Shown here one piece after another: positions 50,403-62,155 of a stretch of DNA of 64,000 bases (position 1 is its first letter; each line of letters starts with the position of its first letter). Made by a program: the position numbers and the translations under genes. The notes beneath the pieces were generated by a model that was given only the letters and a program-made list of their open reading frames with translations, was not told the DNA's origin and ran no database searches. The stretch is from Cololabis saira (taxonomy: Eukaryota > Chordata > Actinopteri > Beloniformes > Belonidae), in contig NC_084610.1 of the NCBI RefSeq assembly GCF_033807715.1, forward strand, positions 4,707,769 through 4,771,768, in the 5' to 3' direction.

Positions 50403-53400
50403 TCTTCTCAATAGGTGTGATTAATCAGTTTAGTCTCTCTTTCTCTGTTAGCGTAACTCCAGAAGCACTTCTGGGTAACGTCTTATGGCTGGCCACAAAA
50501 ACGAGCCCAGCTGTGTAATGTCAGCTGGGAATAGCCCACACTCGCAAAACGTCCGCTACCGAGTTACAGAAATGAGCTAAGGCTGAGAGCAGAATGGAAA
50601 AAACAGATGTGAGGATTTCTCGACTTAATGATTTGCCTCTTAGTGGTCCGGCTACATGAAGCAGACGGGGGTTGTTAGGGGGAGAAGTAGGCCACCACAT
50701 TTTAAACATTTGTGTTTTCAAACACTTTGCCGGTTGTGACTTGACGCTGTCAGATCAGGGCGGTCCAGGTTTAAGACTAATTAATTAGACGTTTGCTTGA
50801 CAGCTCATAAAGAATCTCCTGGGTAAATGGTTATCTCGGTGGAACAGATGCCTCGCATTGATTTCTGCTCATGTGCTCGTGGAGTGTAATTGAATGATGG
50901 GGATTCCCGGGGAAGAATGAGACCTAGCACAAGTATCCGTGACCCATTCCGTATTGTGTCATCTATTCTGGGCATGTAATGCACATTAAAACGTTCAATC
51001 TTTTTACATTTACTGCAACAGCAGCTCTGTCGTTTTGGATGATGTTTCTTTGCCGCGAGGTTGCCTAGGCAGTGAAGCAAATGTGTTCATTCGCATCAGA
51101 ATCAAAGAAAATTAAACTGCATCTGCAATTCTTTAACTTTGCGGAGAGCCCCTGTTGTCATACAAAATAAGCCCCAGAGTTGATGTTTGTGGAAATGGGA
51201 ACATATGATATCATAACAAGACACTTTTCTGGCGAACCAGTCGGTGGAACGTAACCCCACACTTGAAAGAGCAAACTAAAACAGCATCCCTCTAAAATCA
51301 GCTCCTCGTTCAGGCAGTCGCCATCCCACGTTGAGTTGACAAACCGAGCCAACCATCATAGTTCACATCATGGATTTTTCTTCAAGATTCAGTTACCAAC
51401 ACAGGATCCCCTCTGGATAGAAGATGAAGCTTCTTCAAGAACCGTCTAACCTTTGAAAGCTCCCATGACACCACTTCAGTGCTCTGACCATTCATACCCA
51501 TTCACTTCACACTTTTATCTTTTGAGAAATGGGTCCCCTCCCATTTATAACCATTTTCATTGGTACAGCATGTACCGAACCAATTGCAACAGCTTTATAG
51601 GATGAGTCAGGCACGAACGTTCAAGGGACAACCAAGATTAAAACAACCAGGACGACAGTAGAACACCTTGGATCAACACAGCAGAAGTTCACAGGGGTTC
51701 TTACATCATTTCAGATTTCTTTTATTGATGCGAGTCCAGTCGTCACTCCGTCTACGTCACATTATTCATTTCTCTGGTGGCTTGTATGACCATCCAGTGG
51801 CATTCAAAGGAAGTTTTTCTTTTCTTCCTTTTGGAAATCAAAGTCAAATCCAGAAGTAGACTCATTTTGACGTCAAAAAGGACAAAAAAAAATGGGATAG
51901 CTGGTCAGACTAGCTGCTAACTGGACTGAAATTTGTAACAACTATAAACTACATCTCAGGATCATTTCCAACTGACCAGCTGAATATTTCACGATACACT
52001 CGCCGGCTACTAGGAAATAAACTGCTTCCAACTACATTTTTTTGAAGCGTTGCTTCATTGCATTTAGCCTTTGTAGCAGTTTGATTCAATTTTCAGTCAT
52101 TCTGTTGCAGATTCACTTGAACGCATGGAATCATAGACCTGGGGCGGTGTCAGATGTCAGACAGCTGGGCTCACAGGCCATAATACTTGGGTAAATAGAG
52201 GAGTTCATGGCCAGCTATGGGTGCTTTCCCACGAGGCGATCCGTACCATGCCCAAGACGATTTCTGAACATGAAACCTTGTTGTAAGGCAACTCCACTAA
52301 CCTCCACACCATCTCAGGATCTCATCGTAGCAGAAGAAAAATATTTGGAAAAGAGCTTCATGATTTAGCAGGGCTTCAAGAATGCAGCAAATGTTTTTAT
52401 ATGAACAAAAAAAAAAATTCACAACATGAAGTGGGGGACACTATGGTGTGGAATGGCTCACTTAATAATTTACTTGAAGCACAGTTTGGACTGGTTCTGA
52501 CCTCCCCATGACCCGTTTCTGAGGCCTGACTAGACTTAAAGTACTTCTGTTATCACTGCATGGGCTTTTTTTAACCTGTGGCCTTGACAGCAAACTCTCA
52601 ACAGGCCAGATGTTCAGGCGCGCGGGCTTGCTGCTCTAAATACAGTAAGTGCAGTTGTTGCATCTCCTCCCACGGTGCTGAACTCCCACCGTGGCTTCTG
52701 AAGTGCTTACAACACATCTGAGACTGCCACTCAAATGCAGCAGCGTGCCAAGTGCCAGGAGAGGAGGGCAAAGGTCCAGGCTTACCGGAGAATCAAGGGC
52801 AGGTCCGTTGACCACCGGGACAATTAATCTAACTTGCACCGGATCGATGCTTCAGAGCGTGGTGCAGAATTTTCCAATTTCTGTCAACATTTCTTCAAAT
52901 GACATTAACGCTTATTCTATCCATCATCTCTCCCATCACTAATATCATTAATTCTGACTTGATCAGCATGACAAATCACCCGTGTCTGCAGTTAACAGCG
53001 CTGCCCCAAAGCCATCTGTTGGACTCCGTGTGCCAAAATGCCACTCATGGAAAAGCTGAAAGGCTTTTATCCGAGTTTCCAAAGATAACGTCGGCGTTGG
53101 GCGCAGCAGCAGTTAACAGTCAAATCAAATCACTGCAGCCACGTCTCTTCAGATTCATCCTTATTGTGGGCAGGTCGATGGAGACAAGCTGGGGGGTTAA
53201 GTGTTCAGGGGACGCGAGGCTGCTTCTACCAACGCGTCGCCGGGGTTCCTCAAATCGTCTCATGCACGAGTCAGTACGAGTGTTGCTGGGAGGCCAGCTG
53301 CCATTAGTTATCAGTGCTAATAAGTTACATCAGCATGGTGAACGACGGCAGTGGCTGAAGGGTTGGGAAGAAAGAAAAAAAACACTAGATGACTCAGATG

Positions 53401-53565
53401 ACGATGATGCAGGTAAAATGATATAAACCCACAAAAGGAATTCATAATTAGAGGCGTTGGTTTTTTGAGTCACAGCTGCATTTCAGTCGGTGGTGTCAAC
53501 TAGCTGTCATTATTGTGACCATGTAGCTGTTATTTTTGGAAAACCAACAGAGGATAATAATTCTT

Positions 53566-54307
53566 TTTTTTTTTTGTCACCTTGTCTTTATTGGATTTTC
53601 AGGTTATTACAACTGCACATTTTTACCAGATTACAAAGATTATCTGTATATTCACCGTGCAACAAACAAACAAAAAAGAATAAAAAAGTAGAAAAACATG
53701 AACATAAACTTGTGGGTTAGCACATTAATAATCTATCCAAAAAAAGAAAAGAAAAAAAGAGGTCCGCATCCTTATGCTTTCTGCTGTCCACTTTTGCCAT
53801 CTCTTCTCAAATAGCCCTTCCCTCAAACCAGGATATGGGTCAGTCTTTCCATCGTCCATATTTCTTCAATAATATCCAGCCACTGTTTTAGAGTATTCAG
53901 GTTTATACAAGCTTCTAGTACCGGTAATGGGTTTCCTAGCAGCTGTAAGGAGCGTCTTAACCAACCAGCGATCCTCTGCCTGCACCACCGTTGTAATGTG
54001 ACACAAGTATAAGACAGTACATGTTAATGGAATCTCATACCCAAGTACTTTTGTCAAAACTAAATGTACATCTTTCCAGGAAGATTTCACTTTTTCGCAA
54101 TTCCAAAAAATATGTGCATGATGTGCATTTAAAGTACCACATTGTCTCCAGCAAGGATAAGATGTTGATGATTTTTTACTTTGGATCTTAGGCGTTATAA
54201 AATACCGAATTACATTTTTCCAATTAAACACTCTCCATTGGTGTGAGCTTGTGGAAGTATGTTGGAATATACACATGTCATACCATTCTTCTGGTGAAAT
54301 TTCCACA
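53566..54307 (-). mobile_element. 5'-truncated L1-type LINE with exact target duplication
   Basis: 742 bp on the minus strand between identical 15-bp repeats, AGGATAATAATTCTT, at 53551-53565 and 54308-54322. The 3' poly(A) appears as a T run at 53564-53575. Content is the ORF2 C-terminus followed by about 250 bp of 3' UTR. The exact duplication indicates ordinary target-primed insertion with 5' truncation. Confidence 0.92.
53823..54307 (-). pseudogene. LINE ORF2 C-terminal fragment, frameshifted
   Basis: The minus frame shows CWRQCGTLNAHHAHIFWNC, the zinc-knuckle C-x3-C-x(7)-H-x4-C type motif behind L1 reverse transcriptases, then KSSWKDVHLVLTKVLG and LLTAARKPIT. Near 53890 the frame breaks: the original frame stops after AGYY at 53866, while the next frame continues LKQWLDIIEEIW and METLT-like residues to a natural stop at 53823-53825. 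The endonuclease and catalytic reverse transcriptase regions are absent. The first ~20 codons of the open frame (right of 54307) are flanking DNA. Confidence 0.85.
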
Positions 54308-54587
54308 AGGATAATAATTCTTATTTTAAAAACATAAGACTGGTTATCATGTTGACAGTCCACCAGGACCAGCTACCTGGCCTTCAGGTCACTGACCACA
54401 AGACTTGGCAGCAGCTGGAAAGGCCGGCTCCTCGAGCTACGACACCCTCCAGGTTGAACCTGCACCCTTTCCAAACCTTTGCCTGGACCTCTGCTAGGCC
54501 CGAGTTCTGGGCAGAAGTTCAGGGAACCCGTGGCTGCAGTCAGTCAGTCAGCAGAGTGTTAGCTAGTCAAAAAGTCCTGGTGGCCCT

Positions 54588-54993
54588 CACTGCAAAAACT
54601 CAAAATCTTACCAGGAATATTTGTCTTATTTCTAGTTAAAATGTCTCATTTTTAGTCAAAAATATCATTATACATAAACAAGAGTCATCCTCAGAAAAAT
54701 AACTTGTTATTTGACAATTTTCACCTGTTTCAAGTTAATTTTCATTTGAAATAAGTAGAAAAATCTGCCAGTGACACAAGATTTATCTTCTCATTACAAG
54801 CAAAAAAATCTTGTTCCACTGGCAGATTTTTCTACTTATTTTAAGTGAAAATCTACTTGAAACAGGTGAAAATTGTTGTTTTTTCCAGTGATGAGTCTTG
54901 TTTTAAGTGTAATGAGATTTTTTTTGACTAAAAATGAGACATTTTAACTAGAAATAAGACAAATATTCTTGTTAAGATTGAGTTTTTGCAGTG
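54588..54993. mobile_element. CACTGCAAAA foldback element, copy 2
   Basis: 406 bp from CACTGCAAAAACTCAAAATC to GAGTTTTTGCAGTG, self-complementary over most of its length. It matches copy 1 at 16081-16478 closely, including CTGCCAGTG...CACTGGCAG at the centre. The central loop differs (TTCTCATTACAAG here). No flanking duplication was found. Confidence 0.87.
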
Positions 54994-55949
54994 CTCCCTT
55001 GGAGCTCTAGCCAGCCTTGTTTCAGCTGCCGAGCATTTTGGTTGATTTCTATCAAAATTCCTATTTTTCTTGCTAATTTTCCGAACATCAGCAACTTCTC
55101 CCTTTAAAAGAAGTGACTTTCAACCAGCCACAACAAATGTCTGCGTAAAAGTCAGTCCCCGAAAGGCCCTTAGCAAGGCGATCCCTGCACAAAAAGCAAC
55201 CCTAAAACGTGAAGGTCCCACGTCAGGGGAAATATTTACAGGCTACATCAAAGGGAAGCTGCCTGAGCCTGTGTTGTCATCGCGCAGAGCCGCCCCCCCT
55301 CCACTGAAATAATCTTTAGCACACATGATGGAATGCTGAGAATGCCGCTGCGTGCTTGTCATCACGCGGAATGGAAAAGCATTTAAAGGAAAGATTTAAG
55401 GCATGAGTCATGTACGTAATGCCGCGTGTTATATCTTCAGCCGGGCGTTATTTCTGACGGTTTTACGGCGCGAGTGAGAGCTGCGCGGATCCCACGAGGC
55501 CCAGGTACAAACATCCAGAGCGGAGAGAACTGAAGGCGCTGACCTGAGACCTTATCTTGGGCGTATTTCTCCGCATCAGTGCAGTTATGACGGCAGCGCA
55601 GCCCAACATTTCTTTACAAAGGAGCTAAAGGCCAAAAGCTCAGGGGGTAATCACGTCCCATGTATACTAAGCCATAAGAGGCTTTTAAAAAAAATCCATA
55701 TGAGCTTCACTTGACAGCAAGAAAACGTGAACAGCAGTGTGTGAATGGAACCGAGTTTTTCTTGAGCTTTTGATTATTGTTTTGAGTAATTTTACAATTG
55801 AAGTGAGAAACTCCCAAAATGTATTTTCGTGTAATTAGTGTTTAAAGTTAATAAGGAGAAGCTGGTTTAGAAGATGTTTCAATTTTCAGGCTTAAGAAAT
55901 CTTTGAAGCGTCTTTTTAAGTTAAATTTTCATTGTGCACCAAGTATAAT

Positions 55950-56731
55950 TCCAACGAAAGGAGGGCCTTTTTGTCCCCCTAAACGTGCCCCAAAAGTCAC
56001 CAAATTTTGCACGCAAGCCAGGCCTGGCAAAAATGTTATATTTAATGGTTTGCATTAATGGGCGTGGCCTAATGGCTCAACAGCGCCCCCCGGAAAACTT
56101 TGTGCCTCAAGCCCCACAATACGGTTTGACATACATGCACGAAAATCGCTACACACCTGCATCATGTCGCAACTTAAAGAAAAGTCTCTTGGCGCCATGG
56201 CCGAAACCGAACAGGAAGTCGGCCATTTTGAATTAATCGTGTAATTTTGGCGCAATTTATGCCATTTCTTCGGGCGTTAATACGGCCCAAACCGTAACGT
56301 GCACCCAGGTGTGTTATACATCAAAATGTGCGTCTCCATCCTGCGACAATGCTCATTACTTTTCTCAGTCAAAAGCGTTACCGTGGCGACGATAGACGCC
56401 AAAAAGCGTGCCCCCCCTTCATCTGATTGGTCGATATGTGATAGTTCCTACTTTCTGCCATAACTTTTGGATGGTTTGGCATAAAGACTCGTGGGTGGTG
56501 TCAACGGACTCGGTTTTGAGTCTTTGAACATAATTGGTGCAAATTAGCCCCGCCCCTTCTTCTGATTGGTCGATATTTGATAGTCTCTATTTTCTGGCAT
56601 AACTTTTGAATGGTTTGACATAAAGAGTCATGGGTGGTGTCATCGGACTTAGTTTTGAGTCCTTGACCTTAATTGGTGAAAATTGCATGTGCAAGGGCCC
56701 GTTCATCGCTGCTTGCAGCTTTAATTATAGC
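55950..56731. repeat. Unclassified dispersed repeat with internal tandem duplication
   Basis: On the minus strand it begins AGCTGCAAGCAGCGATGAAC and GGGCCC, and ends near GGGACAAAAAGGCCCTCC. Two head-to-tail units of about 139 bp (56422-56560 and 56561-56699) each start TCTGATTGGTCGATAT and include CATAACTTTTGAATGGTTTG. I recall this type as abundant in fish genomes, but its mobilising superfamily is unknown to me. It has no coding capacity. Confidence 0.65.
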
Positions 56732-57719
56732 TGTTATTCTTATTTTTCCGGCCTCTTCAGTTCCTGGAGGACCAGAAATACTTTAAGTTATACCTGAAAT
56801 TGTAAATAGTATTTTAAAAGGGTTTCCGTGTATTAAGATGGTATCCCCAAGATGGCAAAACAAAATAAAAATTGTAAAAACAACAGAAAATGCAATAGTT
56901 CACAAAGTTAAAAAAATAATAGAACTGTAGGTAACTGTAACTGTCAGTTGGATACAAGACAATTTCCCACAACTAACATCCAGGTATTTCTTATAAACTT
57001 GAAATTGTGTAATTCTTTGGATAATGCATAAATTTGTTTTAAAAACATCTTACTACATTTCCCAAAACCCAAGGGAGACAAAAAACAAACTTGATGCAAC
57101 CAATTGTCTGTAGTAATGCTCCAAGAGGCTGCTGTAAGTCTGTTTTTGATTATTTTTGTTCATTTGAGCTGAACTGTATTGGTAATTGTAGTTTTGTGGA
57201 TGAAGGTTGGAAGTTTGTGGCTCAGCGAGTCCCCCTGTAGGCCTGGAGGTTACATTACTGATGACGTCTTCTCCAATTTGTCCAATTTTATTGTTGTTCC
57301 TGTATTTTGTGGTTCTTCACATTTTTCAATAAGCAGTTTAATCTTTTGAAAAGCAGCCTTTTTTATTTTAACTGTATTCAGTTTAATTTCCTTTTTATTC
57401 ATACTAATGTCTTGTCTTTTAACATCTCTGGACTTCCGTATAAATACATTTAACTGTACAGTATTTCATTGAACTTTAGCTCTAAAGTGTCTATGTTTTT
57501 GTTTTATTTTCTGTTTTCTTATCTAATAAAATTCTTTTGTGTCCTCTGATTATTTCTCAGTCTTTTGCTGTGTGTAGTTCTGCAGGTTTTGGTTTCTATT
57601 TTTTCAACACGTCTGGGCTTGTGTACGTGGAACTCAGCTGCGGATGAATTTCTGGCCGTTTCTCTGCGTTTCATTAAACGCTTCCTCTGGACACGTTCCG
57701 GTTTACCGCTTTGACGTGC

Positions 57720-58197
57720 TGGTGGTCCAAGCACTAGTGTTATCCCACCTTGATTACTGCTCACCAATTTGGTCGGGTGCAGCCAAAAAAGACCTCTCTA
57801 AGCTTCAAATTGCTCAGAATAAAAGCTGCAAGGCTCGCATTGTGCTGTCCATCAGGTGTGAGACAGAGTACTGAAAGTCTCTCTACTGCCAGTCTCTCGT
57901 GGCTCAGAGTCCAGGAGAGGTTGGCTTGTAACTTAATGGTTTTTTTCAGAAACATCTTCTGCAGCAAACAACCAAACCATCTGTATTCACAACTACATTC
58001 TGTAAGAGATCAGCATAGCTACTAGATGTTCTTTAGTGAAACCAAAACCCAGAACAGATTCAGTCCGGAGGTCTAGAATATATCGGGCTCTTTCCGTGTG
58101 GAACAAGTTGCCAATTATGATTATTGAAGCACCGACTAAGGCAAGTTTTAAAAAACTGTTTACAAAACACTTTAATTTGAATCCAAATATTATCTAA
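57720..58197 (+). pseudogene. LINE reverse-transcriptase C-terminal relic
   Basis: VVQALVLSHLDYCSPIWSGA followed by AKKDLSKLQIAQNK is the thumb/connection segment seen behind many LINE reverse transcriptases (S-x-L-x-YC-x-x-x-W-S, then LQ-x-x-QN-x-A-x-R). Near 57820 the frame shifts and continues AARLALCCP and LSWLRVQERLACN. A further break occurs near 58020-58060, and the third frame reads IYRALSVWNKLPIMI to the stop at 58195. Two frameshifts and a stop make it a dead copy. I would place it in an I/CR1-like group, tentatively. Confidence 0.75.
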
Positions 58198-58460
58198 ATC
58201 TGAAGGAATTAGATGGGATATAGTTTAATGTATTGTGATGTTTAGTTTTAGTGTACTTTAGTTTGTTTTAATTTGAAGCCTATACCGTTTGTTTTTATGT
58301 TTTGTTTTTATTTCTTGCATTGTTTTTGTATGTTTGCTTTACTTATTGTTTTTATGTTTTGTCAGACATGTTATCTATTGTGTCTTATGTGATGTTTTGT
58401 TGATGTGTTGTTTTGTTGATTTATTGTGTCTTATGTGATGTTTTGTTGTGTGTGGACCCC
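57720..58460 (+). mobile_element. Decayed 5'-truncated LINE (non-L1 clade)
   Basis: The ORF2 C-terminus spreads over three frames, followed by a T/G-rich 3' UTR with a 46-bp tandem period (ATTGTGTCTTATGTGATG at 58377 and 58423) and the end motif GTGTGGACCCCAGGAAGA near 58450. Boundaries are approximate. Confidence 0.7.
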
Positions 58461-60557
58461 AGGAAGAGTAGTTTGTGGACGTTTCTACCGCCGAGCTGTT
58501 TACTCGTATGCGTGCGTTTGATAAGGAGGCGCTGGGCAGCTGCTGCCTGGTTCCATTTTATTTTACTTATGATTAGGAATTCAATCACATACCAGACAAG
58601 CATCTCTTCACATATAGGCCATTTTCCAGTTTGCTGGAAATATTTATAAGAAACTTATAAGCCGGATAAAGCTGCGACCTCACGGATGCAGGGGTCAGCA
58701 TGCATCCCCTTACGTCGCGATGAGCTCCCTCCGACACCTTGATGTGCCGTCAGATCAGAGGCTCATCCTACCGTTGCTGATAAGACACCTTGCAGCTTCC
58801 TCTGGGAATAAGACCCTGCTGAAGACGAGGTCAGGACCTCGATCCGCTCTAGCCCTCCGCCCAGACCTGCCTCGCCAGCCTATCTCCGCTTCACACCAGT
58901 CTTTCTGCAGACTGATGACATGCCAGCGAAGCCTCTGGGAGTGTAACTGGAAACCTGGAGCCCCCACGCGAGGCTCTGTAAGTCAAAGGTGATGCCAATA
59001 TGCCTGAAGATTTTTTTTCCTGGGCTTCATTTTATGCCACACTCGGGAGTGAAGTCGGACGGCGACTTCTCAAGGTGTGGGAGGGAAATATACCCGCCGA
59101 ATGGAGCCCTGGTCTCCGTCCAAGGACGTGGCGAAGATATAAACATTACAAATTTAATCAGCATCGATAAAAACCCATCTGCTGACATAATTCCTGACTG
59201 TGATCTTATTGCAGTGGACTAATCGGCATGACTAATTGTCTCTGTTTGCAGATGTCTAGAAACCATATCAGGCCCTCGCATATCACTCAGCCTTGGTTAA
59301 ATTCATTAGTCTTATCAGCTTGTTCTGAGGCTCCGCGCTGGAGATCACGTGACCCGGCCTCTTGATATCAGCTCAGCCATCGGCTCTCATATCCTCAGAC
59401 CCGATAAGGCCAACCGTAGCCACAGTGTTTATCAGCCCAGAGGCCAGCTACTTGGGTTAATGCGTGTAATTCTTCATGTTGAGGGAAATCTGGTTACTGT
59501 CAGCTGGACTTGGCGTCCATGACGTGCTCCTAGACGTCTTTATCCGGGTCTAGGACCGGCTCCTGCACACGAGGGGTTGATAAATTCAGAGAAAAATTGT
59601 TTATTCTTCAGGAGCTCACCTTCATCTTCATCTCCCCGAGAATTACAACCAAATCAGACAACTCAACACCTCATACATTATGTTCAAATGTCAACACACG
59701 AAGCAGCGGTAAATTCGTCTGCGGTTGTGGAAAAACAGGCTCAATCCTGCCGACTGAGCCAATTTAGGTCAGGGTGAGACTTGGCTGGTTTACTACTCTT
59801 GATGTAAACAGGAAATCAAATAATTCCCACATCTGTCTCACAATAAAAGTCCACCTGCTGGAGACTATTTCAGTACTGGAATGCCTGACGGCACTGTTAA
59901 TAGTCCAAGAAGATTAAACCGTACTGTTTGTTTGGAAAAGGGCTGAAGAGAAAGCTTCTTCTGTCTTATAAAGAAAATTGAAGCCCAACTGAGGTTTGAA
60001 ACATATTAATCTGAGCCGAGGGGCAACATCTGGTTTTCCTCTTCAGAGTGTGTAAGTGCAGTTCAATAAACGACCACTAGGGTTTCTGCTGGCTCCAAAG
60101 AGCAAGTCAGTCACTGTAAGCCCGTATGTTAAAACTCCTGACTTTACAGAAGTAGTAAACATATTTACATCCCACGAGCTTGTTGCCTGCTAGCTCTTGC
60201 AGCAGCCGGAACAACCAGCTCCTCCAGCTGATCCACCTAAAGACTAAAGCCTAAAGCCTAAAGCTTCCAGATCGAAGAACCAGAGCACTAGCCGAGGTTC
60301 GACTGGACGTCCTGGTAGGGGTGGGCGATATGACCTAAAATTAATATCACGGTATTTTTCATCTTTTGAACGGTGACGGTATAATATCACGGTATTTTTT
60401 GGTACGTTTTGGGAGGAGTAGCCTGTCCTGTCCCTTTATGTGAATGAGGTTAATATTTTTATAATATAATAAGTAAATGGTTGTATCCTTATCAAAAAGA
60501 GACATGGGAGAGTATTATGCATTCTCAACATATTTATTTGGCAAAAAACCTAAAGAT

Positions 60558-60559
<2 letters not shown>

Positions 60560-60633
<74 letters not shown>
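60560..60633. repeat. (AT)n microsatellite
   Basis: About 37 AT units inside the hAT element, followed by AT-rich decayed sequence. Confidence 0.95.
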
Positions 60634-60637
<4 letters not shown>

Positions 60638-61101
60638 TATTTATTTTTATTATATTATATTTTATTATATTATATTTTAAATATTTTGTAAACCTGTCTT
60701 AAAATGTAATACTGGACCTCGGTTGGGCTGGTTGGACAGCGGGTGGTGGAAAATTTCCCTTAATTTTATTCTCTTATTCTCTAATTTTCTTCTAAAGCCC
60801 GCGGTACAGGTGTGTTTTTTCGAGAGAAGAACATGGTTATGGGTATTTTTTTGTCACTCTTTCTTTCTTTTGGGCAAAAAGATTCTTTTAAACCGACATT
60901 CATTAATTTTTTCTCCATCTTGAAGTTGGTGATTGGTATTCCAGCAGGTTGAAACAGCGCTCTGCGCTCCGCTGCCGTCAAAGACCCGCCCAGCTCCACT
61001 TCTGATTGGCTGGTGTTAGTTTGGTTGAGCGCCAGAGCTGCTTTCCTCTCATTCCATTGGTAGACGAACTCGGTTGACTCAACCTTTTTTTTTCTCTCAA
61101 A

Positions 61102-61135
<34 letters not shown>

Positions 61136-61202
61136 CACTCAAACTCGCACGCCGAGAAAAAAAACTCCGTACGCCGGAGATCCGGCACGGTGCCGGAATA
61201 CT

Positions 61203-61484
61203 TTAAGCCCTGCATTTCTTACTACTCTTGTCGTAAGGTGTAGTAGCATAAACGATGCCTGCAGTGAAAGCTGTGTAGTCTTGGGACCGCTGCTCCGCTG
61301 GTTCTGCAGCAGCACCAGCGGAGCAGCGGTCCCAGCGGGTCCAGCTGCTGGTCCCACTTGCGCTCGTTTTGGCCCGGGTTGCCTCTTCATATTCACGGGC
61401 GTGCGTGTTTTTTAAGTGATGAAACAGGTTGCTTGTGTTTCCACCTCTTGCTGTCACAACACGGCAGCAAACCTTGCATATCAC
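61203..61484 (-). pseudogene. hAT transposase N-terminus with BED zinc finger, truncated
   Basis: About 93 codons on the minus strand. ICKVCCRVVT is followed by NTSNLFHHLKNTHAREYEEA, giving a BED-type C-x2-C...H-x4-H finger (Cys at codons 3 and 6, His at 22 and 27). Downstream, TPYDKSSKK resembles the conserved segment that precedes the catalytic domain in ZBED/hAT proteins. The frame then stops, and the RNase H-like catalytic domain and hAT dimerisation region are absent. The start is uncertain; the open frame begins just upstream of the finger. Confidence 0.8.
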
Positions 61485-61743
61485 CGACGTTTTTAATTCC
61501 TTATTTAGGCTTATTATTTTATAATTGATTTATTACGGTATTGACGGTATTGCAAAATCCATGTCGTGGCGCAGTTTCACACCGGTGATGACTATGACAC
61601 CGGTGTACCGCCCACCCCTACGTCCTGGCAAAGTGCGGAGGAGCCCCCGGCCACGGCCAGTGAGCATCAGCTACAATCTTACTGGAGCTCGGTCAGAGCT
61701 CCAGCAGACCCCGGGATTGTTGGATACAAGTGATAGTAATGAC

Positions 61744-61794
61744 CAAGCCCAGGTAAAACAGGTAGCTTGAAGTCTCTGAGCTTACCTGGGCTTG
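61744..61794. repeat. Hairpin with 13-bp perfect arms
   Basis: CAAGCCCAGGTAA (61744-61756) and its complement (61782-61794) flank a 25-base spacer. It lies between the hAT element and the Tc1-like relic. Confidence 0.75.
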
Positions 61795-61814
61795 TTCTTA
61801 TCGGTTTCCAGGAT

Positions 61815-62155
61815 CGGGAAGAAAAACTAGACAGTATTTCAGCAGAAACGCTTCATCCAAACTGTGAAGCACGGTGGTGGAGGGGTGAGTTTTAGCCACA
61901 GGACTAGTCAAGCACGAACCCCCAGAAAATTCTAGAGGCAATTTCGTTAGTCAGACAGCTAAGGCTTTGCTAAAGCTGGCTTACGTCAAAAGATAGCGAT
62001 CTGACTATCTTTGACCTTGAGAAAGCTGAGCCGAAGACAGTGACCAAAAATCTCTGTGAACCGAAGCAGTAAAGTGAAAATAACAATCCTCCACAATTAT
62101 GAGACTGATAAAGTCACACAGGATCTACAAGTTATCAAATCAGTGGGGGTATTTA
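61815..62155 (+). pseudogene. Heavily decayed Tc1/mariner transposase relic
   Basis: Nucleotide-level resemblance to the 3' half of a fish Tc1-like transposase: one frame reads QKRFIQTVKHGGGG, the motif before the second catalytic aspartate region, followed by AGTCAAGCACGAACCCC. A later stretch, GAGACTGATAAAGTCACACA, resembles the C-terminus. Many stops and frameshifts interrupt it, so no function remains. The terminal inverted repeats were not found. Confidence 0.5.

Larger units (their letters stand above)
60316..61620 (-). mobile_element. hAT element (TAGGGGTGGGCG ends) with BED-finger relic
   Basis: 1305 bp between exact 8-bp duplications, CGTCCTGG, at 60308-60315 and 61621-61628. The ends TAGGGGTGGGCG and CGCCCACCCCTA are perfect inverted repeats. 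Subterminal ATATCACGGTATTTTT and ACGGTATTGACGGTATTG repeats lie inside. It holds an (AT)n array, a poly-T run at 61104-61131 and, on the minus strand, the N-terminus of a transposase. The ends are related to those of the 39534 element. Confidence 0.9.

Noticed and set aside
60477..60702. Open frames with IYIYIY repeats
   Set aside because: Translation of the AT microsatellite inside the hAT element.
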